The notes: generated by a model from the letters alone, not told the origin. 64,000 bases of DNA from Whitmania pigra (GCA_021613335.1 JAJTWR010000231.1:1113501-1177500), one strand, 5' to 3'. Shown: positions 35,688 to 47,015, counted from the first letter of the stretch. Program-made: numbers and translations.

Positions 35688-36063
35688 TGTTGCGTACGTA
35701 ACTGCAACATAAAACTAACAGAGATTTATTAACAAACACGAGATAGAGTCCGGAGACAAGCGTCGAGAGCCCATCGAGACAAGAGCCGATGCGGCCAAGC
35801 AGAAACGAAGAATGAGTCAAAACCAAGCGAAGTTGGAGACGAACGAGGCGAGCTGACGAGAGTCTCCTGCTGTTGTTTAAATAGACTTTCGCTAGGACTT
35901 CAAACAAAGGAGTCCACTGCTATGCGCTGAGTCACTGTTGCTGTCCTGCACGTTTGTGGCCTGGCGGAGTTGTGGGCCGAAGTTCTGTGTCCGACGTTCC
36001 TAGTGTTGTGCGCCTGGAGTTTGTGTGTGATGATGCAAGTAGGACGAAGTTCAGTGTCCAACA
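35688..36063 (-). repeat. Long terminal repeat, 376 bp (3' LTR in element orientation)
   Basis: Begins TGTTGCGTACG and ends CAACA, giving TGTTG/CAACA inverted ends. It matches 36877-37252 in length and, by eye, in sequence. ATGT precedes it (35684-35687). Confidence 0.92.
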
Positions 36064-36598
36064 ATACTCCCCCACCAGAGAGCAAGCTGGCGAACGAAAA
36101 ATCAGGACTCGTAGTCTTCGAGTCTCTTGGGCCAGTGAACTTTGTGCGGAACGTGTTTGAGGTTGAGCCAGTAGTGTTGCTGGGTTGGTTGTTGCCTTGT
36201 AAAGTTGTCCCGTAAAATAGCACGGTTAGTGATCACTGGAGGTCTTCCATGATGGTTGCCCGGATGAACCGTGGGCAGGAGATCAGTCCAGGCGTTGGTG
36301 GCGTTTTGCGCGATGAGTTGACGATCCACCGTTATGTTGTAGCAGGATAGTAGGCAGTTGTTCTTACATGGCGAATGCCTAACAACTGGCCATCTGCCGA
36401 GAAAAAAAAATGAGTGAAGAGATTTGATACCCATGTGTAGGCTGGAAGCGGGGCGGATGATTCCCAACTGCTGTTACTCAGCCTTGGCGGTCGAAGCCTT
36501 CCTTGCTTTGAGGTTTGATGTTGCAAGGAGCAGGGGTGTTGGGCCTTCTCTAGATCGTAGTACAAGCACACTCCGGATGTGATGTACGTGGGTAGAGA

Positions 36599-36716
36599 GC
36601 TGTTCCTGCTGAGTGAGCTCTTGTGTTGCCTGTGTTCTCCTCGGGTGGTGCGTAGCCTGTGCTCTCTTCGGGTGGTCTCTAGCCTGTCCTCTGCTCGTGT
36701 TGTCTCTAGCCCGATC
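36599..36716 (+). repeat. Short tandem repeat inside the LTR element, ~3 imperfect ~30-bp units
   Basis: The phrase 'gcctgtgttctcctcgggtg' recurs as 'gcctgtgctctcttcgggtg' and 'gcctgtcctctgctcgtgtt'. It lies between the primer-binding-site side and the integrase remnant. Confidence 0.7.
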
Positions 36717-36876
36717 AGACGGTCGCTGATGTTGGAGTCACTAATTGTTGCGGTGACTGGTTGATGTCCTGGTTACATGCATGGTGTGTCACCAAGTTGT
36801 TGCTGCGATGTCCTGAAGAAGGTTGATGTTGATGAGATCTTCAACTGATGATCTTTACTTGACGGGGTCACCAATT

Positions 36877-37252
36877 TGTTGCGTACGTAACTGCAACATA
36901 AAACTAACAGAGATTTATTAACAAACACGAGATAGAGTCCGGAGACAAGCGTCGAGAGCCCATCGAGACAAGAGCCGATGCGGCCAAGCAGAAACGAAGA
37001 ATGAGTCAAAACCAAGCGAAGTTGGAGACGAACGAGGCGAGCTGACGAGAGTCTCCTGCTGTTGTTTAAATAGACTTTCGCTAGGACTTCAAACAAAGGA
37101 GTCCACTGCTATGCGCTGAGTCACTGTTGCTGTCCTGCACGTTTGTGGCCTGGCGGAGTTGTGGGCCGAAGTTCTGTGTCCGACGTTCCTAGTGTTGTGC
37201 GCCTGGAGTTTGTGTGTGATGATGCAAGTAGGACGAAGTTCAGTGTCCAACA
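36877..37252 (-). repeat. Long terminal repeat, 376 bp (5' LTR in element orientation)
   Basis: Same length and sequence as 35688-36063 by eye. It is followed by ATGT, the right-hand copy of the target duplication. Confidence 0.92.
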
Positions 37253-37693
37253 ATGTACAGAGACATCGGTACTAGAAAGACTGATACTTAATTTTAAATA
37301 CCATACAATTATTTTTATCAACTTTTAAAAATAACCTATGTGAGCGATACTATGTATTGTTGATTAACAGTTTGCTATTAACAACGGAGATCATGTCAAA
37401 AGTTCAAGTTTAGAAAAATTACCTAAATTACTAGGATAGATGATAAAATAATAAATAATTAATAAATATATTTATGGCATAATTTTATCTTTATCTAAAT
37501 AGTATTATTTATAATCTTTGGAACAAACCATTATTATATCATGTTTTGTTCGTTGCTCAGCGTTCTTTATATTTGCAGTAAAATCATTAATCGGCGTTAC
37601 AATTACAATACGATCACATTTGTTGTTTTAAATCAGTAACTTGATTGGAGTGCTGTGTCATCAAGGGCGTATGTGCTCGGAATTGTAACAGTA

Positions 37694-40073
37694 ATGGCAG
37701 GTGGGTGTTGTGGATGTCTAGGAGTAACCACTTTCAAAAACATTATAAGCTAACCTGATTTTTTACGTTTCAGAATGTAATGATATTTTGATTGAAAATT
37801 CACCTCCAGTTTTCAATTTGAGTGACAGCGAACCCGAGGAATTTTGTGTGAAAAATGCATTTGAGCATATTTCGTCCAAAAAGAGAATAAGAAGGAAAAA
37901 GACGGATGATTCGCCGTCAAAAAAAGCAAAAATTGAGAATGTTTACGATTGCTCGATATGTCTCAGCAAAATCAAAGCTAAGAGAATGGGGAATCCATCT
38001 GGCTGCAAGCACAACTTTTGTGTTGATTGTATAAAAAAATGGGCCAAGGTCAGGATACTAAATGTCATTGCGTTTTCATATTAATTGCTATTTTTGTTTT
38101 TTATGTCTGGTGTTGAAAATGATTTCAGTGTACTAACATATGTTGATTTTCAACACTTCAATTTCTAGAAAAACTCTACATGTCCTCTTGATAGACAAAT
38201 ATTTGTTTGGATAAACATCTTGGATTTGGTTAGTGGTAATTTGGTGGCAAGGATAGATAGGGATGGAGAAAAACTTGACAAAATTACATATCCAACTTGT
38301 TTTCTTTGCAACTCTCTGGAAAACCCAAAATTGATGATATCTTGTGATGGATGTGATGAAAAGTTAGAGTTGTTTTTATAATCTGTATTAACTAATTAAC
38401 TAATTTGGATTTTAAATCTTTGCATTTTAGATTTCATGTTGCTTGTCTTCCAGATCCTGATAATGTAACTGTTTCGTTGTGGTTCTGTGAAGCATGTCGT
38501 GAGTTGCACATTTAAGTTTTAATGGAGTCAATATGATTTGAACAGAGTCTTGCATAAAAATTTACATTTTAGAAGGTTTTCCTCCCAGAGAACTTAATAA
38601 GGACATTTGCAAAAACAATGCTGAATCCAGAGGCCTTGCCATTCAAAGATACAGAATTCATCTTCATGCATTGTCCATGAATAGAAATAGAGCTTCTAAT
38701 AGGTAAAGGTTTTCTAATTTTGACGATGATTTTTTAGAACAGGGTTCTCAAAAGAATTAATAAGAAGTACATAATTATATAGCAATATGTAGATTTCTAA
38801 TAAAAATCTAAAGACCACACATGGGAAATCAGCCAGCTAAGTTTGCAACATTGCATGCAATTAAAATTTAATTTGTTATGAAAGTCAGGTGGCTTTCTGA
38901 AGAAAAAAGTAGTTGTTTCTAAAATGTAAAAGTCAAGCAAGTGCATACTGCTCAAGAAACTGCTGGTAGTACTTATAGTCAACCGATAATCTTTGAGAAT
39001 TTGCATAAAGGAATCAATTTGATAGCCCAATGTAGTGTAGGAAGTCAACGCATCTATAGAAATTACATGATGGTAATCAGTAAACTTTTTGTCTCATGAT
39101 GGACACCCTTTGGTAGGCATGCTCTGCTTTGTAAATGCCAATGACATGGCATGTAATTGGACTGCTCAGAGTAAAGTATTTTTAGCTCTTTTTAAAAATC
39201 TTTCATTGATATTCAAAGAGATGAAACTTATGTTTTTATTATTTAATTCAGCAGACCAATTGAAAAACCTGAGGTGCAAACATCTGAACCTGTCGTTGAT
39301 CTGGTGGAACATCAACCAAAAGTAAATCGACCGCAGGATCTTCTTCTTGAAATCATGAGGTCTCAAGAAAGTTTGTTTCATGCCAGAACTTCGAGACAAT
39401 GTAAGTTTCTAAGAAATGCATTATTGTTTCACACCAATCTTGGTGGACAGCAAAAGCACAAAATTTGTTGCTTTATTTATTGCTATTCCTTTGAGTTGGA
39501 TTATTTTTCTTAATGCTGTCTTGCATTTCATTGTTTAGACAGTTTTTATTTTTACATTGATTGAATATATATTAATTTTAAATTTTAATTACATCAATGT
39601 GTTGTAAATGTTATTCTGCTAATATTATTATTAAAACAGCTTCACAAAATAACCATATTCCAAAAGCATCTGTACAGCCACCAAACACAGTAAGATTGAA
39701 ACATTCAAATGTTTGCACGTTTTAAAAGTTGCTTATCTGTGTTTTTAACTAGCAATGCAATATGATTTAAATCTTGATTTTTTGAAATTTGTACTTTAGG
39801 AACGAGGTGTTAGATTGGCACTTGTTGAACGACTGGCAAAAAATGTATTGAAACCATTTTATTTGAATAAGTCAGTTACCAAAGAGAAAGCCAAGCAAAT
39901 ATTAAAAATAGTTGTGCCGAAGGTAATAACAATTAATTGAACTTGTTAACACTTTGCTATTGTCCTGATGTTTGGACTTCCAGATATGCAAGGAGACCAA
40001 TTCATCAACTGACCATGAATTGCTAAATCAGATGGTGCAGGAAAAAGTCTTGGTGTGGCTGGATATTTTGTAA
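37694..40073 (+). CDS. RING and PHD finger protein, PHRF1-like
   Basis: A complete model of about ten exons with in-phase GT-AG joints. A 7-base first exon (37694-37700, ATG GCA G) joins 37774-38048, then 38169-38362, 38431-38498, 38573-38702, and exons near 39251-39400, 39641-39690, 39800-39921 and 39984, to TAA at 40071-40073. A basic stretch (KKRIRRKKTDDSPSKKAK) precedes a RING finger (CSICLSKIKAKRMGNPSGCK, then HNFCVDCIKKW, CPLD). This is followed by a PHD finger (CFLCNSLENPKLMISCDGCD, FHVACL, LWFCEAC). The C terminus (LKPFYLNKSVTKEKAKQILK, IVVPKICKETNS) matches the conserved end of PHRF1. PHRF1 is a chromatin-associated E3 ubiquitin ligase that also binds RNA polymerase II. At about 420 residues the protein is far shorter than vertebrate PHRF1, lacking the long Ser/Arg-rich middle. 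A possible AATAAA lies at 40447-40452. Confidence 0.85.
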
Positions 40074-41305
40074 ACTCAGTGAGATTCCACACATGCTGCC
40101 ACTCAATTTCTTGTATGCAACTAAAATATTTATTTGAATATTTACTCTGTAATTGCATTAAATTATTAATTAAATGTGAGTGAACTGGGTTGAAAGATGT
40201 TGGATGAAATTGAATCTAGCTGTTTGCAATTTGTTTGTGCTGCAGCAGCTTGTCACTATATAATTGAATGTATCCAAAGGAAAACTGTTTACAAAGGATT
40301 TTGTAATGCTGCATGACTATTAGAAGCAAACTTAATGAATGGCATCTAAAGGTTTTTGTTTGGAATTAGTGATGTCAACACATTCCTCATCATTTTTATG
40401 GTAAATGGATTTATTGAAATATTAAAGCAATATGAATTGTAGGCACAATAAAGATGTTATGGATGATTTTGGATAATCACTGATTGCGTATGAAATCATG
40501 TAGTAAAAGCCCAAGGTTCTGAATCATTGCCTGATATCCACCTCAGAAGGCTAATGAATGTTAGGTTTTGAATGTCACATTCTAGAAGTACTATAGCAGA
40601 TGGCAAAGTTGGGGGGGGTTGAGGTTAATATTTAATAGCACTTTAAATGGTTGCATAACGTGTGCCTAATAGATAATGTTAAATAGGGTGGGAGTGGTAC
40701 CAAATTATCAAAATCAAATTCCGAATTAATGCTAAAGGGGCAACAAAACTCCCAGCTAAGTCTCTAGTGCTTAGGGCGGATTAAAATTCAGCGTATTGTA
40801 GTAATTTGTTAGATTTCGCTAATTTAGTTAATGAGGATGGTTTGTGCTACAAATTTGGTTGGCTGAAAAGTCATTTGTGAATGATGAGTTAAACCCATGT
40901 TAGTTATTGGTTATAAGAAGTTTGGAGGAAATTCGTCCTGGAAGCTACTGTTGCGGTGGTGGCAAATGACATCGAAGGGAGGACCGTGTTACGAGCCACT
41001 TCACATCAGGCTATTGCCAATGGCTCTGTCTTTACTCATCCGGCGTTGGTGTGTGCGATCATATCTCTGCAGAGATTGTAGTGAAAGTTATCCCCATTTA
41101 GGATGAAATAAACATTTGAATTAATATGGTGTAGTTTCGCGACACATGTTAAAACATAAAACATATTTGCTGCATGTTTTTACCACTTACAATTGTGTGA
41201 GGTCGGAATTATAAGAACTGTTATCTTTGGTTCCAAAATTATGTTGCCAGTGGTTGCTGCATACAAACAAGCGATCTTCTCAGGATAATTCGCCGTGTTT
41301 TAGAA
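40074..41305. other. Intergenic stretch, 3' UTR and spacer
   Basis: The probable 3' UTR of the PHRF1-like gene extends to the AATAAA near 40447. A 69-codon open frame at 40897-41106 has no recognisable domain and is not called. Confidence 0.5.
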
Positions 41306-43205
41306 ATGTCTTCCCAATGGAGTGTGGCACACAATGTTGATGCAGCTCCAATTAATGAAATAAAGGCAAATGTTGCAGGGGAGAGACATAAAAAGTTGTA
41401 ACTCCGGCTTACAACAAATTCATAATTGGTTTATTCAGTTTACATTGTTTACCAAATAATAATTAGTTTTGTTTCTCTGCAGTTCGTTGCTCGAGGACTC
41501 GTTATCCGAGCTTCAAATCTCAATTGAAGAGTTGATGAGGAGAGTAGACCAAGCTGATGACGAAAGTATGCTTATAATACCTTTGTAATTTCGAAGATAG
41601 CATTTGAGTAAGAGTGATTTTCAGAGTGTCGAAACACACACAGTCATACGTCCAATTTATTTATCTGTCAAGTAGGCCGATAACGATAATTTTATGGAAA
41701 ATTGTAGTCGGATTTAACGAGCGATGAGGTCACGTGGGTCCTTGGATGTCAACGAAACCAAAGAATTATAAATATATTAAAAAAATTGTAACTTTCAGGC
41801 GATTTTAGCCAGTGGAGATACTTAAGATTTCCAATGATAATTTGGTGAACCTTATTAGCAGCTTACGGTGAAAGGTTGACATTAAGCTTACATTAAGGCT
41901 GAGTTATGTCAAAAATTGGTGATCCCATGATGAAAAGAGCCGAAAAGAATGGATTACTAGAACCAGGCAAACAGCACAAGTGTCATTTTTCAAATCTGCT
42001 CAACTCAGAGATCATTCAAATTTTAAAGCTTTTCACCAACCTAGGAGTATGTTCACTGCAATTTTGCAGTGTTCTACTTAGCTGCATATGATGTGCTACA
42101 TAAAATAATGAGACATGTAATTTATATTTAACTTATGTAGTGCCATAGGCATAGCAATAGAGAACACTTTTATATAGCACTCCATTCCAAGGACACTTGT
42201 GGCAGCGCAGGCTGGGTCTCGAACACGACACATTATGACTGTTGCCATTACCACCATATGCAGTATCGTAACCCATTCGGCCTACATGCACACCAATAAA
42301 TAAAATAACAATAATAACATTTGATGAGCATCACCTAGGTAATGAATGGCGAACCAGGTTCGAAAATCAACTTGAGCTTAACGAATATCTTCAAGCACAA
42401 TCTCAGAATTTGACACAGAAAATTGAGGAAGCAAGGGAGGCAATCAAAGAGAGTAAGTCTCCAAATTTTGTTCTGAGCTTGCATATGAATACTTCAACAA
42501 ATTTATTTTAGTTCGTGCCACTGGAAGCTCAAAGGTCTTCGCAAAGGTAATGCCTTTAATCATCAAGCGCCAAATAATTATATAAATAAATAATGGCAAT
42601 ATTCAGCTTGAACCAGATTTTTTGAGAGGACTGGAGAGAAACAGGAATGTTCTTCAGAAGCAATTAAGGAACTTGGAGATGAGACTTGATCAAGAGTCAA
42701 AAGTAACTGACTTACTTGAAAGTATTTTTTTGACTTCAGTTGCTACAAAACAAATGGCAACATTTCATGACTAGAGGAATAAGTGCGAGGCAGAAGCTCA
42801 ACAAAGTGTGATTTTAAACATAATTCTAAATTAATTACAACCTCGCCAGAAAGGGGAAACAGAATTTGGACTGTTTTCAGGACGAGAAACAACTGCCGAT
42901 ACATGCACACGACACCTACGGAATAACTAGCATAAATTAGAAGCTTCAAGTGTAGTTGATATTTTATGCCAATAATGACGTTTGTAGGCATATCACAGAT
43001 CTAATGAAGAGCGAAAGAATTTGGCCATGGAATTGAACAGCACAAAAAAATCTACAGAGCAACAAAAGAAACCAGTTTTCAGCACTAACTTGTTAGTAAT
43101 TATTTTTGCCACATTTTTGTTTGACCCACAAGAAATCCTAAATGCAGGTCACCAGACTTTAAAGGATCTCAAAACAAGAATTTGAGGAAGCAAAATATAA
43201 TCTGA
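41306..43205 (+). CDS. CCDC169: Coiled-coil domain-containing protein 169 homologue
   Basis: Seven exons joined in phase: 41306-41394 (MSSQWSVAHNVDAAPINEIK), 41483-41566, about 42339-42451, 42513-42546, 42608-42701, 42988-43092 and 43148-43205 (stop TGA 43203-43205). The predicted protein is an almost continuous coiled coil. It shares with vertebrate CCDC169 the patterns EWRTRFENQLELNEYLQ and LDQESKAYHRSNEERKNLAM, which is convincing at this length. The function of the family is not established. The C terminus is short and basic. AATAAA is at 43300-43305. It converges with MRPL33, the two stop codons being only about 220 bp apart. Confidence 0.85.
42151..42290 (-). mobile_element. tRNA-derived SINE-like element in a CCDC169 intron
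   Basis: Minus strand reads TAGGCCGAATGGGTTACG (box A-like, about 42267-42284). About 59 bases later comes GTTCGAGACCC (box B, 42214-42224), a spacing typical of Ser/Leu-type tRNAs with a long variable arm. Beyond box B it continues with GCGCTGCC and a tail containing AGTGCTATATAAAAGTG, similar to LINE 3' tails of many marine invertebrates. It does not fold as an intact tRNA in my reading. No target duplication was established. Confidence 0.5.
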
Positions 43206-43422
43206 CAAATAACTCATATTCATTTTTCTACAAAATATTTGGAATTTTTGGTGAAATACCACAAATTTTAGATATATATTATTAAAATTTGTTTACACTA
43301 ATAAACAAGTTTCTCAAGTTTTGAGGCTTCTTGTTTACTATAAATAACTCAAGAGGGTGAACTGTCTACTTTGTTTAATTTAAGATAACTAGTCGCAAAT
43401 GAAGTATATTTGAAATCCAGTT

Positions 43423-44130
43423 TTATTTTATGCTTCTAATTTTCTTTTCTTCTTTGTAAATGACCCATTGTCGAACTGAAAAATAAAAATAACAACTTTA
43501 ATCTGCAATGACAAACAACCATCATGCATAACTAAATTTCTCAAATAGCAATAAAATTAAACGTGCAATGGATTTAAACCTATTAAATGTATCATCATTA
43601 AATAATTTGTAAGGGTGCAGTGAGAGAGAGTCCATCAAAATGTTTTGTTTCTTCAAACAAATATGATGACATGTTATAACACATTATGTTGGAACATCAT
43701 TGCGAACCACTAGCTTCACACATGGAAGTATAAGATAATTGTGTTTATTTCTAAAGAGTTATAATGAGCAATAGAAGCATTGTGATTCTCCGAAATGCTT
43801 AAAAGGTAAGTTAAACTAACAATGCATCTCACTGAAAATGAAAAACAAACGTAATTCAAATTAAAAACTTGGTTTACCTATTGGGTCAAACTTGTAACAT
43901 TCTAACTTATCTCCAATTCTTTCTCGAGTCATGGCTCTTTTGTGACCGGTTCCTGCGAGACTCTCCAGCAGTACCATCACAAGTCTATCATCAAAGAAAC
44001 CCATGTGACAATAGCGTGAATGTTTAATTTTAAATTCATGTTTATTTAAAATATGTTTTGCAAGTCTTATTTCATTTAAGTAAAGTCTCCAACTTTGCAA
44101 GATTACTTACTTTGACTTCGCTTTTGACAT
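43423..44130 (-). CDS. MRPL33: Mitochondrial large-subunit ribosomal protein bL33m
   Basis: Three tiny exons: 44130-44111 (20 nt, MSKAKSK start), 43984-43878 (LVMVLLESLAGTGHKR then AMTRERIGDKLECYKFDP) and 43475-43423 (VRQWVIYKEEKKIRSIK then TAA). Both introns are GT-AG and the joins are in phase. The 59-residue product matches the bL33m family from end to end: a Lys-rich start, the (S)AGTGH core, the KLE..K.DP segment and the KKIRS end. It is a structural component of the mitochondrial ribosome 50S-type subunit. As in other animals, the N terminus is short and has no obvious cleaved presequence. An AATAAA-type hexamer overlaps the stop codon (43422-43427 on the complement). Confidence 0.93.
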
Positions 44131-45254
44131 TTGTTGTGAAATTCCCAACTACAAAACACAACCTTCATTTTCAGAAATAAATGTGTAAAAATAAAGTTTA
44201 ATACTTAAACAATGCTCATTAACTCGAATGACTTGAGCGGACCATTTTTTGGCAGCGATTAGTAACAAAATTGAAGGATCTCTCCAAAAAAATCCGAGCA
44301 GAAAAAGTTATTAAAAAAAAACATAAATAAGACAAACTTTAACAGTTCTAAACAGCAAACAAAGCACGGTGACCTACGATTTCCACCGGACTGAATACAA
44401 CCCTCGACTATTTCAAAATACAACGAACTAATAACGATTTTAGTCTTAAGGTGGGCTTCTAGTTAATTAAGCATTTATTTATAAAAGCAACGAATATTTA
44501 TTATAATTACTGCTTGTTGTTAGCTTATGATAAAAAAATTTTCAAACTGCTTTGGTACTCAATTTCATCGATTAAATTATCCTGGATCTATATAAATATT
44601 TTGTCTTACGATTGTCGAATTGCTTATTATTAGTTTCTAAAAATGAAACAACCACTAAAAACCTTAACTTTTAAACCTGTAAATTTTAAGATTAACACAA
44701 TAATTTCAAGAAATAAATTAAGATTAACTTACATTAAGTGCTATTCGTCAAAGAAAAAAAGTAGCGAATTACTTCATTTAAGCATTTTTTTTTGCTTTTT
44801 GCCCATATCGAAGTACGAAAAATTGGCAGAACTTTTGTACTATAAACCAACTATAAACAACCTTAAAAGCTCTTTTGAGTCATAAGCATGAAAAGATTGA
44901 AGCACTCCAAAATTCACTAATTTGCTTTACTAATGTAATGATAAGACGCGAATTTGAATAAATTATATTAATAATATTCGTCGAAATATCTTGTTATAAA
45001 ATGGATGATAATCTACCTCTCATCCACCACAATTATCCCTCTTAAATGAAGATTCCAACAGCATTTAAATAGGTTTTGTGATTTAATACGAAGTTTGAAA
45101 ATAGTAAATAAACCCCTTTGCACGATTAGATTTGTGAATAAACTGAGCCTACACATCACAATAGTACTCTTCACAAAATTGAATTTATAGTGTTCTTCTT
45201 ATTATTATTATTTTTATTATTGTTATTTTCTTTATTTTCTCAACCAAAAAATTT
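44131..45254. other. Intergenic AT-rich stretch
   Basis: Upstream region of MRPL33. An 80-codon frame at 44643-44885 (+) is low-complexity and lacks homology. Nothing else was recognised. Confidence 0.5.
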
Positions 45255-45467
45255 TTAAACTCGATCACAGATGATATGAAAAACCGCAACGAATATTTGA
45301 AATCCCTCTTCTGGGCGTGAGAGAATCCCGGGACATAATGCGCAAACCACGGCACCATCGACATTAAAAAAAAAACAAACCGTACAATACATAATAAATG
45401 TCAATCCAACTCGTTTCCGCCATCGTTTTTGAATTTTTCGCTTGTGAATCTTCCACATGAGGTAAGT

Positions 45468-45968
45468 GTCAGAGAGAACTGTTGTTGATAATTTCATTAA
45501 CGTGCTTCTGGAGACGCGGAGGCCGCACCAAGAAGAGTACGATTTTGAAGAGATCACTCCTTTCTTTTGTCAGTTTATTTTTTAATTGGAGGTGAAAATC
45601 ACAAAGTTTGTTATGTCGCTCTCTGCTCGCTGCATCCACACATGGGCAAACCTGAAGGATGTGGTCCAGGCACTCAAAGGCACCACACCCGGAATCACAA
45701 TAAGTGTTCATTTCTGGATGATACTTCGAGATCCTGAGATTAATCGGGAGTAAGCCCTGACTTTGATACATTGTATGTATTCGCTTGGGGGCATCCTGGA
45801 TTGACCGTCATTCACTAATTCCTGCTCCTTGGGAAAACGACTGAAGTCCATATCATCGACCGACTCATACAAACCTGCCGCAGTTTCATATTTCAGTTGT
45901 TTCTTGGCTGCGGGCTTTTTGATTTTCCTAAGAAAGCAACAGACATGTCTTTCGGAAGGTGCATCCAC
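45468..45968 (-). mobile_element. R2-like non-LTR retrotransposon 3' remnant, frameshifted
   Basis: An upstream frame contains PPSEYIQCIKVRAYSRLIS. A different frame then carries LLPINLRISKYHPEMNTYCD, the zinc-knuckle-like CDSGCGAFECLDHILQVCP and RERHNKLCDFHLQLKNKL. The pattern C-x2-C-x(n)-LDHILQ-x-CP-x(n)-R-x2-RH is the hallmark of the region behind the RT domain in R2/NeSL-type elements. The shift lies around 45750-45800. RT motifs and an endonuclease domain are absent, so the copy is truncated and dead. Confidence 0.7.
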
Positions 45969-46053
45969 TGTCGGACAGCAGATCTTATTTTGGTGTCAGA
46001 TATTAGAAATTTTAATGAAATGCTATTGAAAGTCAATTATTGCACAAGGCTTG

Positions 46054-46133
<80 letters not shown>

Positions 46134-46197
46134 TATTATTATTATTATCATTATTATCATTATTATCATTATTATCATTATTATCATTATTATCATT

Positions 46198-46241
<44 letters not shown>

Positions 46242-46242
46242 T
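46054..46242 (+). repeat. (ATT)n to (ATC)n compound microsatellite
   Basis: Pure ATT triplets, then TTATCATTA alternation, then ATC triplets. The stretch is flanked by the R2-like remnant on one side and plain intergenic DNA on the other. Confidence 0.97.
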
Positions 46243-46249
46243 TTTATTT

Positions 46250-47015
46250 TTTTATTTGGAATTGAGTCCCACAGCCAAAATTGGTAATCTTAAAAATAAT
46301 GCAGTAAATATGACAAATTCTAGATATGTAAAATGTATTCAAGTAGAGCCATTAGAGTTAGAGATTAAAAGTACGTCGAAGCTTTAGGGCGCAATGTAAA
46401 TTGGACTTTAATAACAACGTTTATGTCAATGCATGTCATGGTCTAGCAAGCGTCAAACGCTAAGCTAATTTTTACTCATTATCATTCAGTTAGCTAAGCT
46501 GTAGCAAAGCACTAATTACTCGAAGAAATTAGTTGATATTCCAATCTTATACACAATCTTAAATCAGACGGAATAATAATGTTATTATTTCTTATTTAAC
46601 TTTTAACTTTAGGAAGACATTCAAGAGTGGTTGGTGCCATAATTACTTAGAATGGCTTAGCTTTAGTCGGTCCAACAGGTTTAAAGATGGTAGAGCACTA
46701 AGTTTAAGGTTTAAGTTGAGCACTTGTTGCCAAGTGACATAAGTAAAAGTAGGGCTATCGTGAGAATAATGCTTTAAATCTAATAGAGTTTAACTGCCTA
46801 TTTCTCAGTTTGCGACGAATGGTGACAATACCGGGTCAGGCCTTTTGACGTGTGTGTCAAGGCATGCAGCCTGTTGTTTAATTTTAACAATGATTTGAAT
46901 AAGTCTACTTGAATTGCGTCTCGATAAGATCTGATCGCCATTGCTTTCAGCAACTTCAATTCATTTTTAAGCGTTAGAGACAAGGTTAGTTATCACTAGA
47001 GGTTTGTTTACTCGT
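46250..47015. other. Intergenic stretch upstream of pirin
   Basis: Presumed promoter side of the pirin gene. No recognisable coding sequence or transposon. Confidence 0.5.

Larger units (their letters stand above)
35688..37252 (-). mobile_element. Internally deleted Ty3/Gypsy-like LTR retrotransposon
   Basis: Two 376-bp LTRs flank only 813 bp of interior. A 4-bp target duplication ATGT brackets the whole (35684-35687 and 37253-37256). Orientation is minus: next to the right-hand LTR the complementary strand reads TGGTGACCCCG, a primer-binding site fitting the 3' end of tRNA-Trp, while a purine run (GGTGGGGGAG) adjoins the left-hand LTR. The only coding trace is the tail of the polyprotein: an integrase-core fragment (GQLLGIRHVRTTAYYPATT, about 36345-36405), a frame change, then a segment ending VHWPKRLEDYES (about 36102-36330). 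Gag, protease, RT and RNase H are absent. The copy is non-autonomous. The near-identical LTRs imply a recent insertion. Confidence 0.88.

Noticed and set aside
36102..36571. Treating the interior frames of the LTR element as host genes
   Set aside because: They lie between matching LTRs and carry integrase-type residues, so they are retrotransposon remnants.
42151..42290. Functional tRNA gene on the minus strand
   Set aside because: Box A and B are present, but I could not form an intact acceptor stem or anticodon arm; a SINE fits better.
44643..44885. 80-codon open frame with ATG
   Set aside because: Lys/Leu-rich translation of AT-rich DNA without recognisable domain or splice partners.
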